Origin: Wolfiporia cocos
Taxonomy: Eukaryota; Basidiomycota; Agaricomycetes; Polyporales; Phaeolaceae
NCBI GenBank assembly: GCA_029448655.1
Contig: JACCLO010000005.1
Span: 2,356,001 to 2,420,000, forward strand
Direction: 5' to 3'
Length of the DNA stretch: 64,000 bases
In this document: positions 19,522-32,259 of the stretch, one piece after another
Numbering within the stretch: the stretch's first letter is position 1
Layout of the letters: every line of letters starts with the position of its first letter
Notes under the pieces: model-generated
What the model saw: the letters and a program-made list of their open reading frames with translations, nothing else
Told to the model about the DNA's origin: nothing
Databases searched by the model: none
Program-made: the position numbers and the translations under genes

Positions 19522-21469
19522 GTCATGTGTGTGACGGCGCGGCGGCAAGTGCACCTCGTTATGTGGGGATGCCGTGTGCATGGACGAGAGGGACGCATCG
19601 ACGTCTACCTCTACCGGACACGCCGCGCACGGTGTGAATGGCAGAGGCTCGACACGATGCCCGACCGTCGCGCCGTGGCACCCTTTGAGGGTGTTTCGGC
19701 GCGGACTATCTACGGCTACACTACACAATATGTACCGTATGTACAGGGTGACAAATATATACTGTAGCTGCCGATGCAGACAGTCAGCTGGATAGCAGAT
19801 CTGAAGCAGACATTGATGAAGGTACTCGACGTACACTAGGGTGAGCTTGGAAAGCGAGGCAATGACGAGCGAGTCAGTTCTTTGACGAGGACGAGGCGTA
19901 CGCGAGCAGTTTACCTTTAACGCGTAAGTGCCGACGACAACAAACGGGCGAGGCCATGCGTTGGCAACCTGCGTAGCGCCGATCGCGACTAGTACATGAA
20001 CGATGTAACGATAGCGTGATGGAGGGAGCAAGATCGTCGCAACATCAACGTATCGGCCGATCAGAAGAGTAAAGCAAACGTCAGCGTGATGTCGGCCTCG
20101 AACAAGTGAAGATCCATCACGGCACCATCAGCCGCAGCACGGCCAGATCGTTTGCACGCGATGCTTGGCTGGTGGGCATACGTTGTAAGTAAAGGTGCTT
20201 ATGCTGCATCGAATGCTCGCATGCAACAAGACGAGCCGAGCGCGGAACGAACCCAGTGTGATCGTTATTGCTGTATGTGCGCACTGGCCAAGTCTACAAG
20301 GCGCGGTAAGTGGACTATTGTAACGAGGGCAAGGAACGTACGGCTTACCAAACTCAACGGCCGTGGGGAGCGGCGCACCTCTTATGCGCGTTTATGCTGG
20401 TCCGTGCGGTGAGTTTCCAGACTGATCTTCGCCCATCGCGACCTCAGTTATTGACGCGTTCTATCAGGTGCCCACTAGGTTAATCGACTCCGGTCAACCG
20501 GAAGCTGCGATCAGCTGTTCGACGCACGTACGTACCGTTTGAATGTGTACCCCATAACCGCCTCTAGCAGTTTTACGTCGAATCCTCGTCTAGAACAACA
20601 CAGTAAAAAATCAGAAACGCCACAGCAGAATCATCACACTCATCTGTGTGATTCGCTCGCCTGCTCGCATCACCGTCCACTCCTCGTGCTCGTCAGCGCA
20701 ACAGAGTGCACGAAAGGCCGCACACGCTGGGCTCGTCATCTAACGATCGTAGTCATAGACAGGACCCATCTGAAAGCATCGCTCCCTCACTTACAGTGCA
20801 ACGTCATCCCCCAACACTGGACTGAATCGTAGGTCGCGATTTGTACGAACCGAGCGTTGCGTGCGGCGCGCTCAGCGTCCCATGTACTAGAGGATCGGGA
20901 TCATCGACCGCTCCGAACCGAATCGAACTCAGGGCAAGCTCGACCTCTGGCACCGGTGCAGGGTCTTGGAATCGGTGCCGGAGGTCTTGAATACAACAAC
21001 ATTACACACAAATACCGGATCTGAGGATCAGATCAAATCGCCGTCTGCTTCAGCCGTCGGCTCACTCGCGAGCGTGCTTCAGCCGTCGGCTCACACTCGC
21101 GAGCGTGTCATTGCTACGTAATAGCCTCGTGGAACCACAGCCACTTCGTCTAACGGTGAGATATCGGTAATTGATATGACTTTCAGTCGCATTTTTGTTC
21201 ACCGAACGGTTTGCTCAACGATGAAATCAAGTCGTCATTTGCGATGTCAGTGGTACGCTCCAACACGTTCAAGCAGCATCGTTGAAGGTCGTTCACCATT
21301 TCTCCTGCAGACGCAGCATCAGAAGTGAATCTTATAGGCATAATAACGGCCACGTTGATTCCCACAGCATGCTATCTACGCGAGTTTCTGATGCTCGTTC
21401 TCAAGCCAAGAATCTACGAGCGTCACGCACTTACCTTGAAATCTTTGAAGCTTTCATACGCGCAGCGTC
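19522..21469. other. Gene-poor region with a possible membrane-protein remnant
   Basis: A minus-strand open stretch at about 19915-20115 encodes hydrophobic sequence (VHVLVAIGATQVANAW region) followed by a possible donor at 19915; it could be an exon of a membrane protein, but I cannot assign a family or find a start. A second minus-strand frame of 60 codons ends at 21183 and also lacks a family. Otherwise nothing was recognised apart from the short tandem repeat at 21047. Confidence 0.3.
21047..21106 (+). repeat. Two-copy tandem repeat, 29/31 bp
   Basis: The unit beginning gcttcagccgtcggctca and ending ctcgcgagcgt occurs at 21047-21075 and again at 21076-21106, the second copy with two extra bases (ca). 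Each unit holds the palindrome ctcgcgag. Function unknown. Confidence 0.8.
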
Positions 21470-21610
21470 TCAGCAACTGGGTATGGTCCACGTGCAGCGC
21501 ACATGCGAGCCTTCCCTCCACACGAGGACCGCGCTGACGCATCCCGCGAACAGGAGCGCGATCTCTAGCGTACACTCAGCCCGTTTGACTCATCCCCCGA
21601 GGCCTGATCC
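21470..21610 (+). repeat. Repeat block a, right-hand copy
   Basis: Same orientation as 14085-14325. It matches the reverse complement of about 15805-15995, including cagcaactgggta and gaggcctgat. It marks the left edge of the right-hand repeat block. Confidence 0.7.
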
Positions 21611-21629
21611 AAGAGTCCCCCGTCCCCCG

Positions 21630-22200
21630 GTTCTGCTCGAGAACGCCCGCGGCCATTTTGGCTCTGCCCTCGGTGGGGAGGCCCTGGAACCCTGAGATGG
21701 GATTTTTGGCTCGGACATCCGTGGATGGAAGGTGGCCCTCGAGGAGGCACGCCGCTTCAGCCTCCTGCTGCCGAGCTTGCGCAGGTCAGGTTCTGAATTG
21801 CACCACCGCGTCGGACACCTCGATCAGAAGACGAAGCTGTTGACGGGTCCTGGAAGGTGGCGCTGGTGTCGACACCGCGGTAACGTACGGCGGACCACGA
21901 TGGGCCACCGATGGGTGGCGCGGTGGCGTACCCGCCCTGGGGCACGGGACCGGGGACGATCTCGATCCGCCACAAAGACAAAATCAAACCAAGTTGCATT
22001 TGGACAGTGCGGCGCCGCGCAAACCGGGGGTGCGCTCTTGGGCGTAGCCTGCCGCGATGCCCCGTGCTCGGGCCAGGGACGTGCGGCGGCTGCGCGTGCA
22101 GATCCGTGGCGTGGCCGGGATCCTAGCCTGGAGTGTTCCCGTGGGGCAGCTGAGGCTAGCTGCCGTGGCTGCGCATGTCGATGGCCAGCCGAATATGCGG
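21630..22200 (-). repeat. Repeat blocks d and c, inverted right-hand copies
   Basis: Reverse-complement relatives of 15425-15470 (block d, near 21630-21665) and 14595-15150 (block c, 21670-22200). Their order and strand are the reverse of the left-hand block, as expected after inversion of a b-c-d segment. Confidence 0.75.
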
Positions 22201-22449
22201 GCGACGCCTGGCCTTGGCTTGATCCTTGATCGAGGCTCGGCGTGGGCAAATGGTACCACTGAGCACGCGCGCCTCTCCTTGTCGGCCGTCACGCCCAAGT
22301 CACATCGCTCCGGTCAAGCTGCTCGCTTGTGTACCTCGGCACCTGACATACTACCTGTTTTCTGAGTCATTACTAGATACTGCTATGCATTGTCATTCTG
22401 TGCATACTCTCTCGTCCCTCAGTTGGCCACTATGACCCAGACCGCTGCA

Positions 22450-22645
22450 GCCTGGATGTGGATCAGCAAGCGCGCCACAGCTGGCGGGCGCACCTCAGCA
22501 CCGCGCGAGGTAGGAAAGTCAGCGGAGGGCCACCGTGATGCCACACTGATGCGATAGCGAGTGTGCGCGTGACGACGGCGCGAGTGAATATTGCGCACGC
22601 CCACGGTGACACGCGGGGGCGAGCTGTGGCGGCATGCGTGACGAC
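22450..22645 (-). repeat. Repeat block b, inverted right-hand copy
   Basis: Reverse-complement relative of 14338-14460. It lies between inverted block c and the direct 3'-flank block e3. Confidence 0.65.
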
Positions 22646-22689
22646 GGACTACTAGACGCGGACCCCGCTTTCGAGCACCGGCACACACG

Positions 22690-23115
22690 CCCTTGCGGCC
22701 AGACGCGCGACAGACTAGCGAATGCGTGTATTGTAGGTAGCGGTAAGGTAGCAGGACATATGCTATATCATCTCGTGTGTGCGGATATACATCTAGGACA
22801 CTGGCCGTGCTGACTCGAGCAATCTCGTACAAAATACAATACCGCCGATTTGCGTGAATGCGGACGGGCGATGGAAAACACGGCGGCGCGAGGGGACAGG
22901 CCAGGGGTAGGAGGTATGGTCCGCGGGACCGGCACGGAGCGTGCGGCGTGACTACAAGCGTGATTGCGAGGTATATCTGGACGTGAATAATGATGCGCAT
23001 AGGCAGCAAAGCATAAATGATCGACCACCCGTTGATAACCCAAAAAAACAACAGCATGAAGCACCGCAATAATGCCCAAAGAAACAGACAAAAAACGAAT
23101 AAGATACCATCAAAA
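22690..23115 (+). repeat. Repeat block e3: 3' flank of the intact Mcs4-like gene
   Basis: Parental counterpart of blocks e1 (15510-15800) and e2 (16172-16560); it directly follows the stop codon of the intact gene at 23209 (the gene is on the minus strand). Confidence 0.85.
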
Positions 23116-23208
23116 CCACTTGCGAAAGAACCCGGCGACCCTCGGCAAGAAGGGCAAAACGAGGGGGATCACAAACAGTGTGATCCGTCCAAGGGCCGCC
23201 CCGCACCA

Positions 23209-26200
23209 TCATTGCGGTTCTTCAGGGGGAGGCGGCTGAGGCGGCTCACCAGCGCGCCCGGGGGACTCCGCGGGCGCCGACTCGTCTCTCGCTTCGGACG
23301 CGCCGAGCTCCGCTGCGCTTCCAGGGCGTCCTGGCGCTGCGGCCAACAGCTCCGGCTCTTCTCCTGCACTATCAGTGATGCCATGATGCTCCGCGTCTGG
23401 CACCGCGGCGTCAATATCTGCCGCTGCTGGGGCGCCACGTTGAGTTCCCATCCATCACATCAGATGGTTGGATATCAAGACGCACCAAGTTCCTGCACCG
23501 ACCCGGCGGGCACGACCTCTTCCCGGTGGCCGTCTTCTGCCAGGTTTTCAATGTCCGCCATCTCTGTTCAGGGTCCGTCGTCAATTGCTGATACATGCGT
23601 TTGTCAGACGCGATGACGGAGGCACTCACGTTCAGATACTGTTGCCGCGAGCGGTGCAGCAGCCAAATTGCCTATCTCGGAAGACCCGCTGGACAGCGCG
23701 CCCGGGGAGTCGTCGTGCACGGGCGTATTAGGCGTGACGGTCTTCTCCTCGGACACCCCGCCGAGAAGGCTCCTCGCGACTACCGCCACGCCCTCTGTAG
23801 GGGGTGCCCGACGCGACACGGACGACGAGCGGCTGCGCGAGTCTGTCGGAGTGGACCTCCCCTCCGGTACGTGCAGCCGGCGCGCGACGTTCTGAGCCTG
23901 CACGGCCTGGCCCGACGAGATGCTCTTGACGACCTCCGGCCGGATATCCGCCCACATCTGAAGCGCCTTGATGGACCCCCACTCGATGATCTTGCTGTTC
24001 AGCCAGTGGAGCGATACGGGCTTCGTCAGGAAGTCGTTGCAGCCGGCCGCCAGCGCGGCCACACGGTCGCTCTGCAGCGAGGACGCCGTGAGCGCGACGA
24101 TGATCACGGACGACCTGTAAGGTGGCGTCGAAGTCGCAGACGAGCGAGACTCGGTAGCCGAGGCCTCGGATGGCGTCTGCTGTCCTTCGGACTGCGGTGT
24201 CGGTGGGAAACCTCCCATCGCGCTGACCTTCTCCATCCGTCGAATCTCCTTAGTCGCTTCGATGCCGTCCATCACAGGCATTTGGATATCCATCTACATA
24301 CCAGGTCAGTCCCGCGTTTATAAATACTGCGGTAATGAACGAAGAGAAGGCGGACACCCACCAGGATGAGATGGAAACCACCGGTCCGCCACTTCGTGAC
24401 AGCTTCCTCGCCGTTCTGGGCCACGTCGAACTTGATCTTCTTCTTCTTCATGAACGTCGAAAGAATGGTCTGATTGATGGGGTTATCTACCAGATGAACA
24501 GGTCAGCAAGGATGTCAACGCAGCTATGCAAAGGCTCGCATGTACCATCCACAATGAGCACGCTGATCGGCGGGACAATACTCGTGTCGCTCGGCTTGCC
24601 TTTCTTTTGTCCTGCGACCGGCGCAGACGCGAGGCTGTCCAAACCAGGCCGCCGCGAACGTCGACTCGCGGTAGAGCGTGACGGCGAAGTAGGAGGCTCC
24701 GTCGACGTGGTTCTCGTGAGAGGCTCGGCTTGCTCCTTCTTTTTCGACGTTGTTCGCGACAATGGCGGCGATGTCCGCGAAACTGGCGACGGTGTCGATG
24801 ATTCTCCAATCGACGACCCGAGGACACCAGCAGATATGGGACTCTCTCCCGGTATAATGGAAGAGACACCTTCCGTGGCTCCCTGCCGCCCCATCCCTCT
24901 CATCGTCAAGCCTTCCAGCGCTTCTCGTGGATCCATGCTCGCTCCGACGGTCCCGACCAGAGGTCGGGGTGTACGACGTGGAGTCTCTGAAGCCCCAGCT
25001 GCCCTCTGTTCACTCTCTGAGGTTCGACGGGAAGTCGTGCCTCTCCGCGGAGTGTGTTCATAGTGCACAGAGTGCTCGCTCTGGGACGTGGGCGTTGTGC
25101 TCTTCCCGCCTTTCGCCTTAGGGTGGAAGAAGATGCCCGTTGGCTGGCCATCAGGGCTCTGTATGACAAGCCCCGAGGCGGGGGATGTCCCAAGCTTCAC
25201 AGCAGCATCGGAGAAATACTCCATCGAGTCGGACATGCCTCGAGGCGACGACGGTGGGTAGTCCTTCGGTGACCTTGCGGACCTGTCCGAAGTTGTGCGC
25301 GCACTAGCCGTGGACCGGCCCCCAGGTGACTTGGCCGCGCTGTTCATGTTGAAGAATGGGGACATGGCATGGAACCCCGGACTAACCGGGGAAGTGGCGG
25401 TAGGGTAAAAGAAGGGATCGACAACAGGTTTGGTGATCGCCGTGTGCAATGCGGTCAGCACTCGGCGCGGTCCAGCAGGCTTAGGTATTACGATGACTTC
25501 TGGAAGCTTAGATGACGTGCCGAACCCTGGGATCAACACGGACTGTATCGCATCCTTGACCAGCTTGAAATTGGACAGAGATGTGAAGTGGACTACCACA
25601 GGCGGAGGAACAGCCGGTGCGGCCGTCGATGGAGTCAGGCCCATGACGCGAACAACCTGAGGAGATGAGCGCGGACGGTGGTTGGCCGCGAGCGACGGGC
25701 GCTTCCTGGCCGAGAGGTGTAAAGGGTACGCATATTCTGCTTTAATCTTCTGCAAGCGTTCCCGGAGGACGGTGACGTCATCATCAATGAGACAGAACGA
25801 TAATGCGTCCGAACTTGGCTGAACTCCTGGAGTAGCGGCGGGGGACCCGGACGCTTGCTCCTGAAACGCTTCGTCACGTCCTGCGCTCGAAGCGCTCTCG
25901 GGACTCCGCTCGCTGTGCTCCGATACTGCATCCCCCTCAGGCTCGGTAGAAACATGGCTCACGTCGAGACCCCACGCAGTGAGGTAACTGGTGAGATGTT
26001 GCGCAAAGGAGCCCTTTGAGTTGGCGAAGAGCGTCACCTTTCTGCCTCGTAATGATTCAACGAATTGATTCAGTTGTTCCAACGTTGGTTCATGAGATAT
26101 CTTGAGCTCGGGGATGACCGAATACGCTAGATCGTCGGAAGTGACGCAGACCGTGGGGTTCACAACCGAAGGTGACCCTCGGTCAAGTGTAACGACCAGC

Positions 26201-27560
26201 TCACAGGGACGGCCTGTCATCAAACCTTTGGGCGGGACGTCTTGGTCAAGCGTGGCGTTAACGTGGGACAGTAGCCGTCGTAAAAAGAGCGTTTTGAATG
26301 AAGGTTGAGGTCGGGGGAAATACGATGGGGAAGTGGGGCTATGTTCGTCCTCGGACATACTTGAGTTGGAAAGCTCTGTCGGACTCGAAGGTGAATATTT
26401 ATGCGTAATATGGAACGTGCAGCGTAGAGGTCCTTCCAGATCATGAGGGGTATTACGGCCGCTGGAGAAACTTGAATAATGGACATCGTCTGTAGGGCTT
26501 TCGAGGTGCTGAGCCTCCTCAATGAACAATCCAATTTCGATCGTGTCTCCCGAGCGTGCAGTACTGATGATCTGGCGAACCACCTAAAATGATAACTGAG
26601 TGCCATCCGACGAGTGATCGAGCGCATACTCACATGTGAAAGAGTAAATGAAAGGCCGCTCTCGTCCCCCTTCACCGCAACGTGCTTCATCCCTATATCG
26701 CCGTGAAAGAGAACGAGATCCACTCCGGCTTGCGCAGCCATGCCGCTAAGCGCGTCACCCGCACTCTGCAGCATCTCACCTACGTCGAAATCGCTCTGCT
26801 GTGCGGATCTACTAGGCCTTTCGCCGACTGCGGCCGTTTGTTGTACTAGAGGATCGAGGCTGAAAACAGACATGTTGGCAGACATGTAATTTAGATTCTT
26901 CATAGATGTGAACATAGCAGATATGGACGGCGTCGGGATGGAAAGGGAACAAGCGGAGAACTGCTCCTTGGCGGGGTCCAGTACCTGGGGTGGCGATAGC
27001 TGCAGCAGTGTCTGGATGACCATCTGCACGGAATCCGCGAGCTCCAGAGACATTTCATGAAAGTGGCCATATTCTGGCGGAAGCTCGATTATCGTCGGAG
27101 GTTTGTCGCCAAACGGAGAAGATGCCTCTCGTCTGGGGTTTTGCAAGGGACCAAGCTGAGATGGCAAAGGCATGGAGAACGCCCGGGATAGCCGGGGCAG
27201 AGGTGGTACCTGTCCGTGCTGTTCCATAGGGTTCTGGTCAGAGTCCAAGTGGTTTGTAGGCGTAACGAACTCGGACTCGTCCCCCTCCCCCGTCCTGTGA
27301 CTCCTCCTAGCGGGCCGATTGTACTCTTCCTCGGAAATGTCAGTCTCACCCTCTGAGGAGCTAAGCGTCACTCCGGCGGGTCGATCAACCGGTAGTGGGA
27401 GTTGGACCAGTGGTGTTGGCTCCGAGGGCCACGAAAAACTAAACTTGTTCGAGGAGGGCAGATCGACCACAACACCTTCTTCCAGATTTTCTTCGTCGAC
27501 CTCTTGTCCCGCTGAGACAGCCGGCATGCGCACGGCAGGCAGTCGTGTCCGCGTTTGCAT
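23209..27560 (-). CDS. Mcs4/Ssk1-like stress response regulator
   Basis: Six exons (27560-26634, 26583-24546, 24486-24362, 24293-23630, 23563-23486, 23426-23209) encode about 1349 residues, phases consistent. Ssk1/Mcs4 is the cytoplasmic receiver protein of the fungal two-component phosphorelay that controls the Hog1/Sty1 MAP kinase under osmotic and oxidative stress. The long N-terminal part is Ser/Pro-rich with unknown structure. The receiver domain near the C-terminus reads VLIVDDNPINQTILSTF after splicing, then KIKFDVAQNGEEAV, LILMDIQMPVMDGIEATKEI with the phospho-accepting aspartate at the exon 3/4 border, and NDFLTKPVSL with the conserved lysine. The C-terminal tail ends in proline-rich PPQPPPPEEPQ. 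An out-of-frame ATG lies 10 bases upstream of the start. A broken partial copy lies at 16560-17660. Confidence 0.92.
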
Positions 27561-27570
27561 AGATGACCAT

Positions 27571-29033
27571 CAACGAGCGGCGTCCAAGGATGTGGGGAGG
27601 GGCGCCGAGGTCGACGAAAAGTGGAGGGAGAGAGGGGCGGACAGAGCAGGAGTAGGAGGGGACAAGGCTTTAGAGCAGCGGCGGCAGCGCTTCTTCCGGT
27701 GCAGATGCGGAGTCCACTTCGGGATCGAAACAAATGAACCCAAACATCCACACGTTTCGCCAACATCGGCGCGCGGGGCACGCGTGTTCCTTAATCCACA
27801 ACCACCATCCTCAGCGTTTTACTTTTGACTCCATTCCAGATGTTCATAGACTGATCCCATCTACCGCTGCAAACTCAAAGAGAAGTTGGACACCCCGACT
27901 GCTCGGATTTTCTCAGGCATAATACTGCGGCTGGTGGCGCATTCGCACGTCTTTCATGGGTTGGCAACGACTGTCTACATAGTCTGAAGCGAATGCGCCA
28001 CGCAGACGAGGAATTGATGTTCGCTCGGTATTCGCACTTTTCACCAAAGTATGATCGAGCACCCACGGTCATTTCTCGAACATAACCGGCGGCTGTGCAG
28101 CCCTCGCACTGGCTAGCTTGCTTGAGCTATTTTGATGTTCTCGACTGTGCTGGAACCTCTTCGCTCCTGAAATCAATTGTTGCGCAGCTGCATCCAAGAT
28201 GGCACGCGCAAATGGCACGGGTCAGCACACCCCACGCCCCGAACGCGCCGTGTCGTGAGATATATCGCATCAAGGACGGCGAATGCATCCGTGCCATGTA
28301 CCTTTACGTGATAGCCAGCGTATGTACCTTTCAGTGCGCTTGCCACTCATTCCCCAACAGTTCTCATCGGTCGCCAAGCCTGACAAAGTCTATATAGCCA
28401 TCGGCGCGCGCCCTCCAGAAGCACCGTACAGACACCGGACCTACGGGCCCGACGCAGACAGTAAATACAGATGACTCCTAATCCTTAAAAGTAAGCCAAG
28501 TTACCGGTGCCGCAGATCCCACGCGGACCTCAGAAGAGGTCAAGAGCAAGCGAACATGGGCGGGCAACCATCATTGCTTCCGAAATGCTGCGAGCATCCT
28601 GCAGGCAAGACACTAGGCGGCGTGCCGAGCAGCAGTTATTTCTGCTTCGTGTCCCGACAGCGCAATAGCACTGCGTTGATACAAAATATTCATCCGTAAC
28701 CTTGCTCAGCCTGTCAAGTGGAGCGGACGTGTGGTCGACCGCACGGATGCCACAAGGCAGGCGTAAGCGCAACAATCTAGATTTCCGCTGTTCTCAGTAT
28801 TTTGTGTGATCTGATAGCCTGTAGTACTGATTGTTGACATAATGTGGTCAAATGTCAGCCGTTGTTTGATGCCATCTATGTGGGCGCAGCGGGATCAGCA
28901 TTTTCCGTCTCTATTCGGCGAACGCATCAGACACGTCAAGACATGCGCGTACCACGAGAGTGTTATCATATTATGAGATGCGACGCGTAAGGCCTACAGG
29001 ATGTAGAAAGTCATCAATTCATCACAATACAGC
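27571..29033. other. 1.5 kb intergenic region
   Basis: Holds the Mcs4-like promoter on its left and the ARS2 3' flank on its right. Several short open frames were inspected on both strands; none shows a family motif or a convincing spliced structure. No RNA gene or repeat was recognised. Confidence 0.5.
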
Positions 29034-32000
29034 TTAGTACTGCAGCTCGACATCTCCTTCGGCGACCAAATCCATGTCATGGTAGCTAACTTTCTTCCCC
29101 GCCGTCGCTCTCGGGTCCTCCTTCGCGTCGGGCGGTGGTGGAGGCGGCGGCCCATTGGCGGTCCCGCGCCCACCTCGCCTGCCACCGGGTCCAGGTTCGA
29201 GTGTTGCCACCACGGGTTTGGCCGGCAATCCCGCGGAGGGCGGAACGAGCGACAGTTCCGAAGTGTGCTCGTATTCGTATCCAGGGGCGTAGCCACTAAT
29301 ACGGTCGCTGAGACGCCGTGCAGTTACACCATCATCCCGACGAGGTGGGACCGGAGCAGGGTACGCAGCCGGAGGATACGCATATGCGTAAGGGTCCCAG
29401 TAGTTGCCACTGCTGTAGGGTGGTGGGTACGCGCCGCTGTACGGCGCGGGGTAAGGAGGGGGTCGACCATAGTCCGCAGGGGGCGGGTATGTGGGACCCG
29501 AGAGACCATATGCTTGTGGAGGGGGAGCTTGACTGTTACCGACAGGAGGTGGCGGGTGTGTGAATGGCTGAATGCGGTGTGGGTCAAGCGCGAAGTTGTT
29601 GAAATACGGTATCTAGCGGCCAAGATGAACTCGTGTCGCCACGGATCGGACAGAATGTACTTACGTCCTCGAGGTGTTTGACATGCTCGGGATGCTTATT
29701 GGCAATGTGCTTCTCGACGAAGGAGGTTGCTTTGAAGAGCTTCTGGCATGTCTTGCATCTGAATTTGCCCTCATCTTCTTGCTTCGTGTATGGCTCACAA
29801 GCTTTGGACAGCTCCCTGCATACTCATTAGAGCTATTGACCAACGGAAATTACCATTTGACATACTCTTCGTAACTCTTGCCTCCGTAATCACGAGGCTC
29901 GACACCACTTCGGTTAATCAGCAGTGCAACTTTGGAATCAAGCCATTCAAGCCAGCGCTCATCTTCACATACGTCAGCGGCTACGGGCAAGCACCGCAGT
30001 AATAACACATACCATTTCGCTTCCAGTCCCGACTCTCCGTCTTCTCCTTGGTCGCACCTTCCTTCTCTTTGTCCTTCTTTTCATCGTCTCCTTCTCCTTC
30101 TGCTTTGGTCTCCTTCTCAGCCTTCTGAGCCTCGGCAGCTTTCACTTCTTGAAGAAGCGCTTTCGACATTGGCTTCCTTATATGCTTCACACACTTGCGC
30201 TGCAATTCCTCTAAGTGATCGGTAACAACTGCGCAGTAATAGCATGTGTGGAATGCAGCACGAAGGTAGGCAAGGTACAAGTCGAGCGATACTACCGTCT
30301 GTGACGTCAACGGATCAGCGTGGTCCAAGTGAAGGACAAAACTTGGAGGTACTCTACCTTCTTGGCTTCCAAAGCCCTCTCGTCGGAAGCATCAACCAAA
30401 CCTTGGTCTCGCAGGTCGGCCATGATTTTTTCGATCCGCCTCTCCACCGCCTCACTGCCCCGCTCACTCGGTTCTGAGTCGTCGTCACCATCGTCACCTG
30501 CATCAGCCATGATAGTGTCAACATGTTCCGCATCACCATTGGTGGCGTCTCCGTTTTGTTCTTTCTTCTCCTCAATCTTCATTTTGCGTAGAGTCTCGCA
30601 CTCGTCCTCCAGGATTGCAGCCAGTGTCTTCGCATTCGCGAGGTCCTTGCTGAGCCTGTCCGGCTTGCTTGCTACCTCAGGAGCATAACGGATCCGACTG
30701 GTGAACGGCTTAGTAGTGTGCGCAACGTGCAATTTGAAGCCCTCAATCTGCGAAGGCGGTGAATATGGACGGCCTCAATATCGGGATAGATCTTACCTTC
30801 TTGTCTGAAAGCTCGGCCATGACTGTAGGCATATCTGCATCGTCGCGGAACTTCAACCAGCCGGCGCGGTAATAGTTCCTCTTTTGTAGAGGATCACCCA
30901 GAGCGAGATAGACGAAGCCTGGGATTTTGCCGCAAGCCTAGAAAGTAGTCAGGACATCGGTAATTACAACCAGAACTTTGATTGCCACTCACATCTTCGA
31001 GTTTGACGCGACCGATGTCAGGGGGGATCGTCCTGATCATAACCTGATTGCCTTCGGGTTGTACCGAGATTTCCTCTCCCCGGTTGTTGCGCCGAGCGTC
31101 ATGGCTAGGCCTACCGTTGAGGTCGGGACGGTTGGCCTCATTGTCGCCACCCTCATCCTCGGCTTCGACGTTAAACTGCATATCGTCCTCGGTGTTGCCA
31201 GCAGGCTTGGCTTCCTCGGCCGTGGGCTGCTGAGCACCGTTAGCCTCGGCACCATTGGCAGAGGGTTCGGGGTTTAAGGCGCTCTCCTTAATAGGGGACG
31301 TTGCCTCAGGCTCCGGCTCGTTGAGGTCAGGATCATATTTGCCGGCTTCGAGGTCTAGAAGGAATGCGTCCATCCGACCTTTCCAGCCAATCTTCCTCAC
31401 TCGTGCGCGCAAATTAGCGAGCTCGGGCGAAGGGTCGTACTTCTCTGCAAACCACGGGGATTTACGGTGGTGCTCGAACATACGCCACAACTAACATATA
31501 AGGTCAACGAGAACGCTGCGGTCTGTTCGTAAGCACTCACCTGTTGGGCAGAGAAGTCCTTCTTGTACTTCTCCCATCGCGACCTGATGCCGTTGCGAGG
31601 CTTGGAGCCATCCCCAGCCTCCTGTTCGGCCGCCTTGTCCGCGTTATCCTCATCAATGGCCTGCTGAGGGTGGTAATACCTGAACCACTCCGCATACTGT
31701 CTCAACGACACAGGGTAGTCAAAGGTATGTGGATCCGGAGGGGCTCGCTTCACACCACCATAAGGTGGATGTGGCGGGTACGATCGAGGAGACGGATACT
31801 CATAACTACGAGAATGTGCATCTACGATCTCAAATAGCATCATTGGTCGATAGCTCTGTAGACGGAATGAACACACCGTAATCATCTCCATACCGAGGTC
31901 TGGGATCATACCTATCCCTCTCCCACGGGGACAGCGAACGCCGGCGCTTCCTGCCCGCTGCAAGGACAGAGTATCAATGGCATTGCACGAGGCCACAAGA

Positions 32001-32259
32001 AGCTTTACGCTTTACCTTCGTCCAATGGGGGACTACGACTTCTCCCTCTTCTGCTGTATTCATAAGCAGCCCTCTCCCTCTCGTAATCAGCCCACGCTCG
32101 ATCCCTATTATACGCGTCCCAGTCGGCGCGGTAGGGATCTTGCGGATAGGCCGGGTCTGGATATGCAGGCCTCGGAGGATATGCGCCACGATATGGCGAG
32201 CGAGAACGCGATCGTCCGCGAGGAGGAGGAGGGTAAGCAGAACCAGACCAAGAGGACAT
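29034..32259 (-). CDS. ARS2/Serrate (SRRT) homologue, nuclear RNA-processing scaffold
   Basis: A gene of about ten exons read from MSSWSGSAYPP at 32259 to the stop at 29034. ARS2 binds the nuclear cap-binding complex and routes capped transcripts to processing, export or decay. In order: an Arg/Ser/Tyr-rich N-terminus; a DUF3546-type segment (FDYPVSLRQYAEWFRYYHP, FEHHRKSPWFAEKYDP); an acidic linker; the central domain with QVMIRTIPPDIGRVKLED; a mixed-charge K/E-rich region; the ARS2 C-terminal part with ERWLEWLDSKV; a C2H2 zinc finger (FRCKTCQKLFKATSF, then VEKHIANKHPEHV); and a Pro/Tyr-rich tail. This domain order is diagnostic. Exon borders were not all resolved to the base. Fission yeast has the homologue Pir2. 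Confidence 0.9.

Noticed and set aside
13641..24700. The repeat region as a retrotransposon or DNA transposon
   Set aside because: No reverse transcriptase, integrase, transposase or helicase motif and no terminal repeats with target duplications were found; the blocks look like local segmental duplication.
24335..25063. 242-codon plus-strand frame over the Mcs4-like gene
   Set aside because: Antisense to well-supported receiver-domain and linker exons.
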